Assembly: GCF_000483125.1 (NCBI RefSeq)
Contig: NZ_KI519553.1
Location: 124,001 to 188,000, forward strand
DNA: 64,000 bases
Direction: 5' to 3'
From: Atopobium fossor DSM 15642
GTDB taxonomy: Bacteria; Actinomycetota; Coriobacteriia; Coriobacteriales; Atopobiaceae
The notes below the pieces were generated by a model. The model saw only the letters and a program-made list of their open reading frames with translations, was not told where the DNA came from and searched no databases. This document shows, piece by piece, positions 1 through 8,856 of the stretch. Positions within the stretch are counted from its first letter, which is position 1. Each line of letters begins with the position of its first letter. The translations under genes and the position numbers were made by a program.

Positions 1-855
1 TAAGGTTAGCGTCCAGCTCAGAGATAGTGTCTTGTTAAGATAGAGTACACAAGCTGCAAAAAGTACTCCACAGCTTGCTAGATTAAACACGAGGACATAC
101 AGCTTAAGCAGTCCATGCGCAGATGCTTCTTGATGCTCATCGGCAGCACGCTTCATCTCGAAGGCATCCTTCGCTTTAGCAAGGGATTTATCGGGAGATG
201 TGTACATACGTAATACAGCCATACCCTGAGCATATTCAAAAATTGCATCGCTCATAACTTCCTGAGCTGCAAGGACCTCTTGGGTAGCTTTGCCAGAGCG
301 CTTGAGCAATACATTGAGTACTAATAAACCAGCAGCAATACCTAAAAAGGTAATACCGGCAATGGGTGGCGCTACAAATAAGAAAGACACGCCTAAGATG
401 ATTGCCATAGCTACGCCACCAGATAATCCAGTCATACAGATAGTCATAAACTCCTCAAGTTGGTGCACAGTAGTGGTAAGTGTGGTGGTAATGGCAGCTA
501 ACTTTTGTTCCGAGAAAAAACCCATAGGAGCGCTTTTTAGCTGGTCTCCAATACTGAGCCGTAGATCTCGAAAAATATGAAAGCCTTCAGCGTCCATTTT
601 AATGTCTACCATATATTGGCAGGCGTACTGTCCTGCAATACTAACCAGTAGCATACCAAGGCATTGTAGAGCTACCAGTCCGTTTAAGGCATGGAGGTGT
701 TCTGTGGCCCACCAGATGGACCCTAGCATACCGGCCATAAAGAAGCCCTTAAGAACATTGAAGACCATGCCTTGAAGCAGATTTGTATGGGATTGGGCGG
801 AAAAACGAGCAGCTAAATCCAAAATACGTTTAATAACTGCATACATACTGTTCAT
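1..855 (-). CDS. ABC exporter half-transporter, N-terminal membrane part (runs off window)
   Basis: The frame is open from an ATG at 855 to the window edge, so 285 residues are seen and the ATP-binding half lies outside. The visible part is hydrophobic with several membrane segments typical of the type I exporter fold, including an intracellular-loop stretch reading FFSEQKLAAITTTLT. A ribosome binding site AAAAGGAG sits just before the ATG, and the upstream half-transporter stops 10 bases earlier, so the two are surely co-transcribed and probably form a heterodimer. Tandem half-ABC exporters beside an AraC regulator resemble siderophore/iron (YbtP-YbtQ, IrtA-IrtB) or peptide exporter pairs. 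Substrate is unknown; direction of transport is not decided by sequence. Confidence 0.85.
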   Translation of the reverse strand, partial: MNSMYAVIKRILDLAARFSAQSHTNLLQGMVFNVLKGFFMAGMLGSIWWATEHLHALNGLVALQCLGMLLVSIAGQYACQYMVDIKMDAEGFHIFRDLRLSIGDQLKSAPMGFFSEQKLAAITTTLTTTVHQLEEFMTICMTGLSGGVAMAIILGVSFLFVAPPIAGITFLGIAAGLLVLNVLLKRSGKATQEVLAAQEVMSDAIFEYAQGMAVLRMYTSPDKSLAKAKDAFEMKRAADEHQEASAHGLLKLYVLVFNLASCGVLFAACVLYLNKTLSLSWTLTL

Positions 856-865
856 ACGCTCCTTT

Positions 866-2611
866 TCATAGTCCTAGTGCTTGCATATGACTTTCCCACA
901 TGCGGGCATAGGTAGGACAGCTTGCGAGCAATTTGGTGTGTACTCCACGACCCACAACACGTCCGTCTTTTACTACGACGATACAATCGGCGTTTTGAAT
1001 AGTGGATAGTCGATGGGCAATTACGATAAGAGTTTTATCGGCTACCAGCTTGCTTAAGGCCTCTTCAACGTAAGATTCATTCTCGGGGTCCGCATAGGCA
1101 GTGGCTTCATCCAGGATGATGACAGGAGCATTTTTGAGAATAGCACGGGCGATAGCAATGCGCTGGCGTTCTCCGCCCGAAAGACGCCCACCCGCTTCAC
1201 CTGCCAGCGTATGGTAACCCTGAGGAAGTGCACGGATAAACTCATCGCAACAAGCCATGGATGCCGCTTTGCGCACTTCATCATCAGTAGCATGTGGTCG
1301 TCCGAGTCTAATGTTATCGGCAATACTTGTGTCAAAGAGGAAGGTGTCTTGGGATACATAAGAGATGTGCTCTGCCAGCTGTGATGATGGTATGCTTTGC
1401 ACGTCTTGTCCGCCAAAACGTACGCATCCGCTTGTAGCGTCCCAAAAACCAGCCATGAGTTTTGCAATAGTTGATTTGCCAGATCCACTTGGTCCTACAA
1501 TGGCGGTTACCTGTCTAGGTTTAGTCTCTAAGCACACATCGTGCAGTACTTCTACACCGTTATGGTAGGCAAAGGACACATGGTCTAAGACAAAACTTTC
1601 TGCGTTAAGCTCCACTCGTTTGGCAGGGCGCATAAGTTCAGGAGTGTTTAAAAAGTCCCAGATAACGTTAAGGCATGTATCCATAACAGCAATTTGACTT
1701 GCAGCCTGAGCAAACTTCATGACAGGTCCTATACAACTCAAAGGAATGCTAATGCAAGCAAGAAATGCAGGTAGACTTAACGTTTCTTGGGACATAAACA
1801 GTACGCCTAGAGGTAAAGCTATCAGTAGTGTGCAAGGCATAACAGAGCGAATAGCTGCCATCCATACCCAGCTTTGCTTGAACCAGCTTATGGTACTGTC
1901 GTGATAGTCGTTTACTGCATCTGAAAATGCTGCATATGATGATGCAGTACGTCCAAATGCCTTAATAACCTGGATACCGTTTACATATTCCACGAGCGAA
2001 GCATTGAGATGCTGTTCGCTGGTCACATATTTTTTCATTTTTATCTGGTAGTCCCGCATCATACCTGCATAGAACAAGAAACCTAGTGGAATAGTGGCAA
2101 GACTCGCCAGCCCCATACGCCAATCAATAACAAACACGATAATAAAACCCAACAGTGGGCCAAATATGTTAGAGGGTAGCTCAGGCATAAAGTGCGCAAT
2201 AGAATCCTCAAGTACATTTACGTTATCAACAAAGCGATTCTTTACGGTTCCTATGGGTGTATCAATAATTTCGCCCATAGGCACACGGGCCATCTTCTCT
2301 GCCATGAGTTCTCGCATGGTACGCAGTGCTCTAAAGGCAATTCGATGGGATGTCATAGAAGAATGCCAGGTAAGAAAGAATTTTGCCACGTGAGCAAAAG
2401 CCGCACCTGCAGCAAGCAATGCTGCAGTTTGCAGCACAAGCGTGCCTTCGATAAGTTTTGCTGCTAATAGTGCAATAACAAGGTAGGGAATCATTCCTAG
2501 GGCTTCGCCCAGACATGCAAGGACTAGTGATAGTACCATGCGGGGTTTATCTTCTTCCATAAAATAAAACAGCTTTGTTAGCGCACTTGGATTTTTTTCA
2601 GAGGCTTCCAT
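866..2611 (-). CDS. ABC exporter half-transporter (membrane + ATPase)
   Basis: A 581-residue protein with an N-terminal six-helix transmembrane domain (roughly residues 20-320) and a C-terminal ATPase. Walker A GPSGSGKST lies near residue 372, signature LSGGERQR near 474 and Walker B VIILDEATA near 495, followed by the H-loop in IAHRLST. The open frame extends to a GTG at 2680, but the ATG at 2611 has AAAGGAGC at proper distance and starts a family-like N-terminus (MEASEKNP), so I use it. It precedes a second half-transporter by 10 bases; the two likely form one heterodimer. An AraC-type regulator is transcribed divergently. The family suggests export of a lipid, peptide or siderophore, or siderophore uptake as in YbtPQ; the ligand cannot be read from sequence. 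Confidence 0.9.
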   Translation of the reverse strand: MEASEKNPSALTKLFYFMEEDKPRMVLSLVLACLGEALGMIPYLVIALLAAKLIEGTLVLQTAALLAAGAAFAHVAKFFLTWHSSMTSHRIAFRALRTMRELMAEKMARVPMGEIIDTPIGTVKNRFVDNVNVLEDSIAHFMPELPSNIFGPLLGFIIVFVIDWRMGLASLATIPLGFLFYAGMMRDYQIKMKKYVTSEQHLNASLVEYVNGIQVIKAFGRTASSYAAFSDAVNDYHDSTISWFKQSWVWMAAIRSVMPCTLLIALPLGVLFMSQETLSLPAFLACISIPLSCIGPVMKFAQAASQIAVMDTCLNVIWDFLNTPELMRPAKRVELNAESFVLDHVSFAYHNGVEVLHDVCLETKPRQVTAIVGPSGSGKSTIAKLMAGFWDATSGCVRFGGQDVQSIPSSQLAEHISYVSQDTFLFDTSIADNIRLGRPHATDDEVRKAASMACCDEFIRALPQGYHTLAGEAGGRLSGGERQRIAIARAILKNAPVIILDEATAYADPENESYVEEALSKLVADKTLIVIAHRLSTIQNADCIVVVKDGRVVGRGVHTKLLASCPTYARMWESHMQALGL

Positions 2612-2774
2612 ACAAAAAGCTCCTTTCAAAAAAGAAAAAGCTGAGGTCACATGCTCAATGTGGAGGGCATAGCTCTGCACCGCTGCACAAAGGTTATATA
2701 ATAAAGTTAACTTTCACTTACAATTGGATTGTTACAGATTATGAGACATGTGAGGCATAAAAACTCAAAGCTAC

Positions 2775-2798
2775 GACGTTTTGCGGTATCAAAACGTC
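2775..2798. promoter_or_regulatory. Inverted repeat between ABC exporter and AraC gene (candidate operator)
   Basis: Perfect 9-bp arms GACGTTTTG (2775-2783) and CAAAACGTC (2790-2798) flank a 6-base spacer. The repeat lies in the divergent intergenic region and overlaps the upstream TTG candidate start of the AraC gene. That favours the downstream ATG at 2832 as the true start and a control site here. Binding by the neighbouring AraC protein is inference. Confidence 0.5.
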
Positions 2799-2831
2799 TA
2801 TTTGGGGACAGACAAGACAGGTAAGGTGCGT

Positions 2832-3824
2832 ATGAAAGGCCTCAAAGAGAATATTTACCAGGATGCATTTTGTCTGTGGGATTTTGAGCCGACAGTTCCT
2901 AGCAATAAATACGGTCCATCGGGAAGTCTGTATTTGTGTAGCAACAAGATGGGTCATGGTGAATACTGGGTGCATTTTCATGAAAACTTGTTTGCAATAA
3001 ATGTTTATGAAATGTTCTTTGAAGAGCCTGGTGTCATGCGCTATCAACATGCAGAACATCTATCAATCTGTTTGTATGAGGATGTAACCAATATATGGGC
3101 GAGCAATTACCATATAGAGCCAGGTGCTGTTTCGGTATATGTGGCGCAGGACAAGCAAGAATATCGGGTACAGTTTGGTGCAAAAAGTCATATTAAGGCC
3201 ACTTCTATTACCATCTCTCCTGATTATTATCGTGAATATCTACAGCGTCGTTTTGGAACTATTCCCGATGTGCGAGAGGCTTTCATAAAAATAGATGGTC
3301 GCAAAGATTTTCCTGAGCTAGTTTCTGTGTTCCGCCGTATGCGTGATTACCGCGGTGACGGTATGGCTGCAGATTTGTTTTATGAAGGCATCGTAGCCGA
3401 GGTTGTAGGACTGGTTGTTAAGCGGGCAGCAGATATTGAAGCTGCCGAGAAGTGCATGACGTTCACTCAAGAAGATGCGCTGGCTCTCGACGGGCTGGAA
3501 AGCTATGTGCAGCAGCATTTGGATCAACGCCTCACTGTTGAACAGATGGCACGGCAGTGCTGCATGGGCTTAACAAAGTTCAAGCGGTCATTCAAAAATT
3601 ATTACGGATGTACGCCGGCGGTGTTTGTGCGAAGAGTACGTATGACGCGGGCTCAGGAGCTTCTAGAGCAGACTGATGATTGTGTTGCCTTGGTAGCTTC
3701 TGCCGTGGGATACCGTAAAGTAGATGCTTTTAGTAGTGTGTTCAAACGTTTTATAGGTGTACTTCCCGGGGCTTATCGCGAGCGGTTGCGTTGCGAAGCA
3801 GGCGAGAAGGCGGATAAAGAATAA
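2832..3824 (+). CDS. AraC-family transcriptional regulator
   Basis: A 330-residue regulator from the ATG at 2832, preceded by GGTAAGG. The reading frame is open to a TTG at 2781 (347 residues), but that start sits inside an inverted repeat. The N-terminal 200 residues are an unassigned ligand-binding region. The last ~95 residues (about 220-315) are a double helix-turn-helix of AraC type: LTVEQMARQCCMGLTKFKRSFK followed by the conserved second-helix signature with GYRKVDAFSSVFKRFIGVLPGAYR. Divergent from the two ABC half-transporters, so it most likely activates them in response to the transported compound. This arrangement matches AraC regulators beside YbtPQ-like transporters, but the inducer is unknown. 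Confidence 0.9.
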   Translation: MKGLKENIYQDAFCLWDFEPTVPSNKYGPSGSLYLCSNKMGHGEYWVHFHENLFAINVYEMFFEEPGVMRYQHAEHLSICLYEDVTNIWASNYHIEPGAVSVYVAQDKQEYRVQFGAKSHIKATSITISPDYYREYLQRRFGTIPDVREAFIKIDGRKDFPELVSVFRRMRDYRGDGMAADLFYEGIVAEVVGLVVKRAADIEAAEKCMTFTQEDALALDGLESYVQQHLDQRLTVEQMARQCCMGLTKFKRSFKNYYGCTPAVFVRRVRMTRAQELLEQTDDCVALVASAVGYRKVDAFSSVFKRFIGVLPGAYRERLRCEAGEKADKE

Positions 3825-3831
3825 CCACTCG

Positions 3832-5220
3832 TTATTTTTGAGTAAACTCATCCTGCAATTTAATACTGATCTTCTCAAAAATAGTTTTGGTCTGTGCTGT
3901 ATCGTTTGCTCCTAGAAGGTAGCTTGTATTATCTTTTGTGTGGATGAGAAGCCACGGGCCAGCTTCGGGATTCAAACATACCTTAAGGGATTCGTGTTGA
4001 CTGGTCAAAAAGTTGCCTTCAAGGAAGGTGTCTGCTGCGCCACCAGAGGTGCGGGTCATCTGAGGAAGCTGATTTACTAATTCGATAGTTAGCACATCGT
4101 TCATATCAATCTCGTAGTTTATTAGGGAGTGATATGCCTTAATCGTTTGACCAGAAAGCTCAAGTGAGACAGGCGTACCAAATTCATCTGCCATAAATAC
4201 TCCTGCTACAGGTAGACATAACAGTATAAATGTGATTGCTATCGCGATTGCTTTGCCTGCTGGTCGAGCTAAGTTAAATGATGTGTTGATGCCAATGCGG
4301 TCATTCACAATAAGTTTGGTATCGTCAGGATTGTAGTAAAAGATGCCAAAAATCCAATGGTCGTCTTCGTCCACATAAAGATCCTTACCACTGGCTTTTG
4401 TAAGGCGTTCTTGTAGCCCTCGTACGCGCATTTCGGTTGCAAATGCAACAATGATAAGAAAAAGACCAAGCAATATCATACTAACAAGGTACAAATTTGA
4501 TGAAGCTTGAAAAATAAAATATGACCAGCTCATGAGTGCAAAAATTGTCGCAGCAGTAAGATTCACACATGCCCAAGCACGCCGTCTAATGCGTGTAAGT
4601 GTTTGCGTAAGATCGGTGTTGCCATCTACTATCTCGCTGCGGTTGCGGTAAAACCATTGGAAGGTTACCCACATCAAGAGTGTACATGCGGCAGATGGCA
4701 GATATATTACTAGGTTGTTATAGTCGAGCAAAATGGGGACTAGGCTTGCTATGCAGATGACGAAAAACCACATCTCCGAGATGCGTGGATATTGTTGAGC
4801 TGCCGCGCTGATGTCAGCAATTGTTACACGTTTATTCTCACCTGCTTTTCCGTAGTGCCATCCGCGCTCGGATTTTAGAATAGCAAGTTTGTGATTTGTG
4901 AGTGCGAAGATACTTTCTGGGATGATGCAGCTGGCAAGTATCCATAGGCTCCAGCACATCATAAGTGGTCCTGCCCATGTGCGAAGTGCACCTGCCACTG
5001 TTCCTATGAGCGCGATAATTGTAAGTATGATTGAACATACCATTTGCTGGCGTCGATACCTGGTAAGGATGGTTGTAACTTGAGTGTCATCACGTGCTGC
5101 TTGCGGAAGCGTTACTCCAACAACAATGTTCTTCTTGAACCGTGCATTGTTTCTAAGAATTAGCCACATAAGAAGAGGAAGCCAGCAGATAGATAGCCAC
5201 ATTATGGAAACGGTACTCAT
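3832..5220 (-). CDS. Multi-pass membrane protein with DUF5808-like motif
   Basis: A 462-residue protein with about ten hydrophobic segments. Near residue 290 is the motif HWIFGIFYYNPDDTKLIVND followed by RIGINTSFNLARP, which I recall as the DUF5808 signature found in DUF1648-type membrane proteins. The start at ATG 5220 overlaps the stop of the upstream GntR gene as ATGA and has GGGAG in front, so the two genes are translationally coupled; the longer frame to 5271 would lie inside the regulator gene. In Gram-positive bacteria YtrA-type GntR regulators often sit beside such proteins or ABC transporters and respond to cell-envelope stress. Biochemical role unknown. Confidence 0.75.
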   Translation of the reverse strand: MSTVSIMWLSICWLPLLMWLILRNNARFKKNIVVGVTLPQAARDDTQVTTILTRYRRQQMVCSIILTIIALIGTVAGALRTWAGPLMMCWSLWILASCIIPESIFALTNHKLAILKSERGWHYGKAGENKRVTIADISAAAQQYPRISEMWFFVICIASLVPILLDYNNLVIYLPSAACTLLMWVTFQWFYRNRSEIVDGNTDLTQTLTRIRRRAWACVNLTAATIFALMSWSYFIFQASSNLYLVSMILLGLFLIIVAFATEMRVRGLQERLTKASGKDLYVDEDDHWIFGIFYYNPDDTKLIVNDRIGINTSFNLARPAGKAIAIAITFILLCLPVAGVFMADEFGTPVSLELSGQTIKAYHSLINYEIDMNDVLTIELVNQLPQMTRTSGGAADTFLEGNFLTSQHESLKVCLNPEAGPWLLIHTKDNTSYLLGANDTAQTKTIFEKISIKLQDEFTQK

Positions 5221-5609
5221 AGTAAACTCCCATTTTTTTGAGATGAAACATCGTCCAGTAAATGTTTGCAAAGTGTGAGTACATCCTCGTTTGACATGCC
5301 ACCAACAATAAGTTCTGCCAGATGCAGGCGTAATGCTTCAATGATGCTGGAATCAGGACTCAAGTCACCTTCCGGTTTGCACACAAAGGTGCCACCTCTT
5401 CGATCGCCGCGCGTGTGTCCTTCTTGCTTGAGGAGCTGATAGGCCTTGCTTGCAGTCATAATATTGATGCCACACTCCGATGCAAGGGTACGGACAGTTG
5501 GTAGACGCTCTCCAGGTTTAAGCTCACCTTTGGCGATACCTTGTACAATCTGGTCACGAATCTGCTGATAGATGGGAGTTGTGGTTGAGAAGTCTAATTG
5601 CAAGAGCAT
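5217..5609 (-). CDS. GntR-family regulator, YtrA subfamily
   Basis: A 130-residue protein: an N-terminal winged helix-turn-helix of GntR type (TPIYQQIRDQIVQGIAKGEL, then RLPTVRTLASECGINIMTASKAYQLLKQEG) with only a short helical tail of about 45 residues. That is the layout of the YtrA subfamily, which lacks a large effector domain. The ATG at 5609 has GGAGG upstream; the open frame to 5738 would run across a perfect palindrome and is rejected. It overlaps the next gene by 4 bases. The upstream palindrome is probably its own operator, giving autorepression of the pair. Confidence 0.9.
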   Translation of the reverse strand: MLLQLDFSTTTPIYQQIRDQIVQGIAKGELKPGERLPTVRTLASECGINIMTASKAYQLLKQEGHTRGDRRGGTFVCKPEGDLSPDSSIIEALRLHLAELIVGGMSNEDVLTLCKHLLDDVSSQKNGSLL

Positions 5610-5632
5610 GTCGCAAGCCTCCGATAGCTCTC

Positions 5633-5673
5633 TTGTACTATTTGTATTAGTAATACTAATACAAATAGTACAA
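5633..5673. promoter_or_regulatory. Perfect 41-nt palindrome upstream of YtrA-type gntR
   Basis: Left arm TTGTACTATTTGTATTAGTA (5633-5652), single central A at 5653, and its exact reverse complement at 5654-5673. There are no mismatches in 20 bp. It sits 24 bases upstream of the GntR start and holds TTGTAC and TATTACT boxes that could be promoter elements. The position and dyad symmetry fit an operator for the adjacent GntR/YtrA protein, though 41 nt is long and could hold two overlapping half-site pairs. Regulation is inferred. Confidence 0.7.
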
Positions 5674-5826
5674 ACTTGCAATAAGTAATACGCTTTCAAG
5701 GGATTCTCGATATAAGACGTGTCAGTTGTGTGCAACATTTTCCGAAGAAGGCAATTTTTATGTCTTAAGATCTTTATAATATCCTGAGATTATCTAAGCT
5801 GTATGTAGTCTAGAGAGGATTCTTTT

Positions 5827-6672
5827 ATGGGATTTGATATTAGCTATCATCCGATTTCTAAAGACCAGATGAATCAGTGGTTTTTTGAGCCTCTGCAGGC
5901 GTTAAAAAATGGTGATGACTCTCTTGTGCAGAAGACGGCGGTTGAGTATAGCACCCAAAATGAGTCCTTTTTTGCAGAGAAATACATCGATGTCATGAAG
6001 GTTATTGCGTCGAAGGACTCAAAAATACCTAATGAAAAAACAATACTTTATGGGATGGCAGTCATTAGCGGTTTCTTTACCACGTATCAGTATGTTAGAG
6101 GGTCTGCCTATTCATTTCTTATAGAAGAACATCCGGAAATGAGAAGATACTGTAGTCCCTGGAAAACATTTTTACCGGATTGGGTTGCTGCTCCCGAGCA
6201 TGAACAAATTGCAGAAAACTACTCCTCTGGTATCTATATGAATCCCAGTCAAGTTAAAGATTTGCTGACTGATTATGAGACTAATACGGCTATTCATCAG
6301 ACGTTGGAGGACTTTTTTGGCTCTAACCTTGAAGTCTTTCTTGCGGCACTACGACAAGCTGCAGAATCGTCTTCTGGCATGATGGAAGCATCGGAAGTTA
6401 TTGAAGTTAATCCCTTTGATCTCAATAACTCAACTTGCTACTCAGATATTATGCTCTGTGACCCTCAAGGAGCCTTTATCTATCAAAAAGTGGCTGAGGA
6501 GCAGGTTAAGGCCGCAACGGGGATGGACGCGAGTGAGATTGTTCAAAAAGTAACATACAGTAAGAGTCATGTTGATATATCTGGAGTAAATGAGTCAGAA
6601 GCTTCTTCTGCTGATAACACCCAGGATGGCAAGAAAAAGGGACTTCTTGCAAGGCTCTTTGGAAAGAAGTAG
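5827..6672 (+). CDS. Hypothetical protein, unrecognised family
   Basis: A 281-residue soluble protein beginning MGFDISYHPI, a start I associate with a family of uncharacterised bacterial proteins, but I cannot name a domain. No signal peptide or membrane segment is visible. The middle is mixed helical; the C-terminus is a low-complexity linker ending in a basic amphipathic tail (GKKKGLLARLFGKK), of the sort that binds membranes or a partner. An AGAGAGGA ribosome binding site precedes the ATG. It converges with the small membrane protein at 6697. No function is proposed. Confidence 0.75.
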   Translation: MGFDISYHPISKDQMNQWFFEPLQALKNGDDSLVQKTAVEYSTQNESFFAEKYIDVMKVIASKDSKIPNEKTILYGMAVISGFFTTYQYVRGSAYSFLIEEHPEMRRYCSPWKTFLPDWVAAPEHEQIAENYSSGIYMNPSQVKDLLTDYETNTAIHQTLEDFFGSNLEVFLAALRQAAESSSGMMEASEVIEVNPFDLNNSTCYSDIMLCDPQGAFIYQKVAEEQVKAATGMDASEIVQKVTYSKSHVDISGVNESEASSADNTQDGKKKGLLARLFGKK

Positions 6673-6696
6673 TGAGCTTAAGGACTCCAGTGTAAT

Positions 6697-7035
6697 TCAG
6701 GACTTTCTATTCTCGTTGTTTGCTTTTCTCAGCATTATATACAGTACAATAGCGGCAATAACGTCGGCAATAAATAGAGCATGCAATATGAGTAGTATAG
6801 TCGCCGAGGTATTTGTGATGAGATTTTGCTTACGAGAGTGTACTGTAGCGACAAAACCGTACGAGGATGTGAATAGGAGCGGTACATAGTCAATTACGGC
6901 TAATAAGCCTATTACGATGGGTGCCGCAAGGAAAAATCCGGGTATTACTATCATTGCGGTGGATATGGCAAATCCACCGATAAATACCAGTAGGTAAAAA
7001 GGAACCATACAAAGCTTGAGCATTATGTATTCCAT
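6697..7035 (-). CDS. Small hypothetical membrane protein
   Basis: A 112-residue protein with three clear hydrophobic helices (about residues 8-30, 32-52 and 80-102) and a charged C-terminal tail. No domain is recognised. There is no convincing ribosome binding site at the first ATG; a second ATG four codons in (MLKLCMV) is equally possible. It ends 25 bases from the convergent upstream gene. Composition is coding-like on this strand, but expression is uncertain. Confidence 0.55.
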   Translation of the reverse strand: MEYIMLKLCMVPFYLLVFIGGFAISTAMIVIPGFFLAAPIVIGLLAVIDYVPLLFTSSYGFVATVHSRKQNLITNTSATILLILHALFIADVIAAIVLYIMLRKANNENRKS

Positions 7036-7270
7036 GTATTTAAAAAATGATTATTACTCTGTGACAATTATACAGAATATTTTAAATCACGTTTAAATAT
7101 AAATTGAGGCTTTACTCATCTGTCTAAGTTTTTTGTAAAAGAGTTGAGTTTGTTTCCTCTTTAAGGGGCAATAGTGGGTATCTAACAACCTAACAGTGTC
7201 CATAAACATCTAAATTAGGTTAATTAAAGCTGGATTATTTTAAACCACAGATAACAGAGGAGATCAGACG

Positions 7271-8662
7271 ATGGAGCAAGACGATAGAGCCGAGCAAAAC
7301 GTTGAGGTTTTTGACTTGCTGGTTATTGGATTTGGCAAGGCAGGAAAGACCATTGCTATGAAGCGAGCCAAAGCAGGAGATCGCGTAGCTTTGGTTGAGC
7401 GCGATGCAGCTATGTATGGTGGTACCTGTATTAATATTGGTTGTGTACCTACAAAGACTCTGTTAACAGATGCCGCTCGTTATGCATTTGTACAAGGCGA
7501 CGGAGCATCTGCATTTTCTCAAGCACAAGTTCGGCGTAACGAGCTTATCGCAAAGCTTAATGCAGCTAACCTTAACATGGTTAAAAATGCCGGAGTTGAG
7601 GTGGTGGACGGTATAGCTTCGTTTACGGGTCCACATACCGTACAGGTTAAGGGCGTTACAACTCGCATTCTTGAGGCAAAAAAGATCATTATTAACACTG
7701 GATCAACTACACGCATGCCAAGTATTCCTGGCATTGAGTCTGCACGTGTGTATACCTCCACAACTATTCAGCATATAGATACGTTGCCTGGTAGATTGGT
7801 GATTGTGGGCGGCGGCCCTATTGGTCTTGAGTTTGCTACGCTATTCTCTGGTTTTGGTAGTCAGGTTACCGTACTTGACATGCATCCATCTGCGCTTGGT
7901 ATCTTTGATGAGGATGTGGCTGCCTGTGCGCTTGAGGTATTTGCCCAGCGTGGTGTGACTTTTCGTACGAGCGCAGAGCCAACTTCATTTGAAGATGGTC
8001 CAGATACCATTACAATTAAGCTAAAAGATGGATCAAAGTTGCAAGCCGATGCAGTGCTTATAGCAGCAGGTCGTATTCCTGCGACGTCTGAGCTTAATCT
8101 TGCGCAAGCTGGTATCGAGATTACCCAGCGAGGAGCCATTAAAGTTGATGAGCACCTACGTACCAATGTTGATGGCATATGGGCTGCAGGAGATGTGAAT
8201 GGTGGTCCACAGTTCACCTATATTTCCTTTGATGATCACCGTATCATTATGGCAGATGCTTGGCTACAGGCAACACAATCATCTGTTACAGCGCGCACCG
8301 CAACAGGACGTCTTTTCCCAACAACAACCTTTATAGAGCCTCCACTTGCTACCGTAGGCATTTCCGAAAAACAGGCTCAAGCAAAGCAAATGGATTATGT
8401 GGTCAAAAAGGGTCTTGTTGCCAATATGCCTATTGTTCCTCGTCCAAAAATTTTGGGACAGGCAGATGGCATGGTTAAGTTTATTCTCGATCCAAAAACG
8501 GACCGTATCTTGGGAGCAACTCTGTTTTGTACCGATGCACAAGAGCTCATAAATACGGTTGCTGTTGCTATGCAATCTGGTATGACAGCAACTGAATTGG
8601 GAGCGGGTATCTATACGCATCCCAGCTCATCTGAGGTCTTTAATGCTGTTTTAGGATTGTAA
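7271..8662 (+). CDS. rclA: RclA-like FAD/NAD(P) disulfide-family oxidoreductase
   Basis: A 463-residue flavoprotein of the dihydrolipoamide dehydrogenase / mercuric reductase family. An N-terminal Rossmann motif (VIGFGKAGKT), the redox-active pair in GGTCINIGCVPTKT (about residues 50-62), a second NAD-binding glycine motif GGGPIGLEFA (about 178), the FAD motif AAGDVNGGPQFTYIS (about 305) and a dimerisation tail THPSSSE are all present. The phrases AMYGGTCINIGC, FTYISFDDHRI and GFGKAGKT match E. coli RclA closely. RclA is a copper(II)/flavin reductase that protects against reactive chlorine and oxygen. AGAGGAG precedes the ATG. No RclR-type regulator or RclB/RclC is nearby, so it is a stand-alone copy; the symbol is by resemblance. 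Confidence 0.85.
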   Translation: MEQDDRAEQNVEVFDLLVIGFGKAGKTIAMKRAKAGDRVALVERDAAMYGGTCINIGCVPTKTLLTDAARYAFVQGDGASAFSQAQVRRNELIAKLNAANLNMVKNAGVEVVDGIASFTGPHTVQVKGVTTRILEAKKIIINTGSTTRMPSIPGIESARVYTSTTIQHIDTLPGRLVIVGGGPIGLEFATLFSGFGSQVTVLDMHPSALGIFDEDVAACALEVFAQRGVTFRTSAEPTSFEDGPDTITIKLKDGSKLQADAVLIAAGRIPATSELNLAQAGIEITQRGAIKVDEHLRTNVDGIWAAGDVNGGPQFTYISFDDHRIIMADAWLQATQSSVTARTATGRLFPTTTFIEPPLATVGISEKQAQAKQMDYVVKKGLVANMPIVPRPKILGQADGMVKFILDPKTDRILGATLFCTDAQELINTVAVAMQSGMTATELGAGIYTHPSSSEVFNAVLGL

Positions 8663-8668
8663 TTGCAG

Positions 8669-8734
8669 GCGCGTTCTTTTGGTTGAGCCATAATACTTCT
8701 GAGCTAGGGGAGTGGTTTATCCAGACGAACGCGC
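8669..8734. terminator. Long-range inverted repeat after rclA, possible terminator
   Basis: GCGCGTTC at 8669-8676 pairs perfectly with GAACGCGC at 8727-8734, which is followed by TTTTAC. The 50-base loop holds shorter pairings such as TGG/CCA. It starts 7 bases after the rclA stop. The loop is long for a factor-independent terminator, so this could also be a structured 3' end or a small RNA. Confidence 0.35.
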
Positions 8735-8856
8735 TTTTACATTTTACGAGCTTATCTGAGTCCACAGGAAATACCTTCTCTTTCTCTATATAAGAGGTGA
8801 CGTATTCTATAATAGGTGGCATTTATTGTAGATAGATGCCTTGAGGGGAATGGCTG

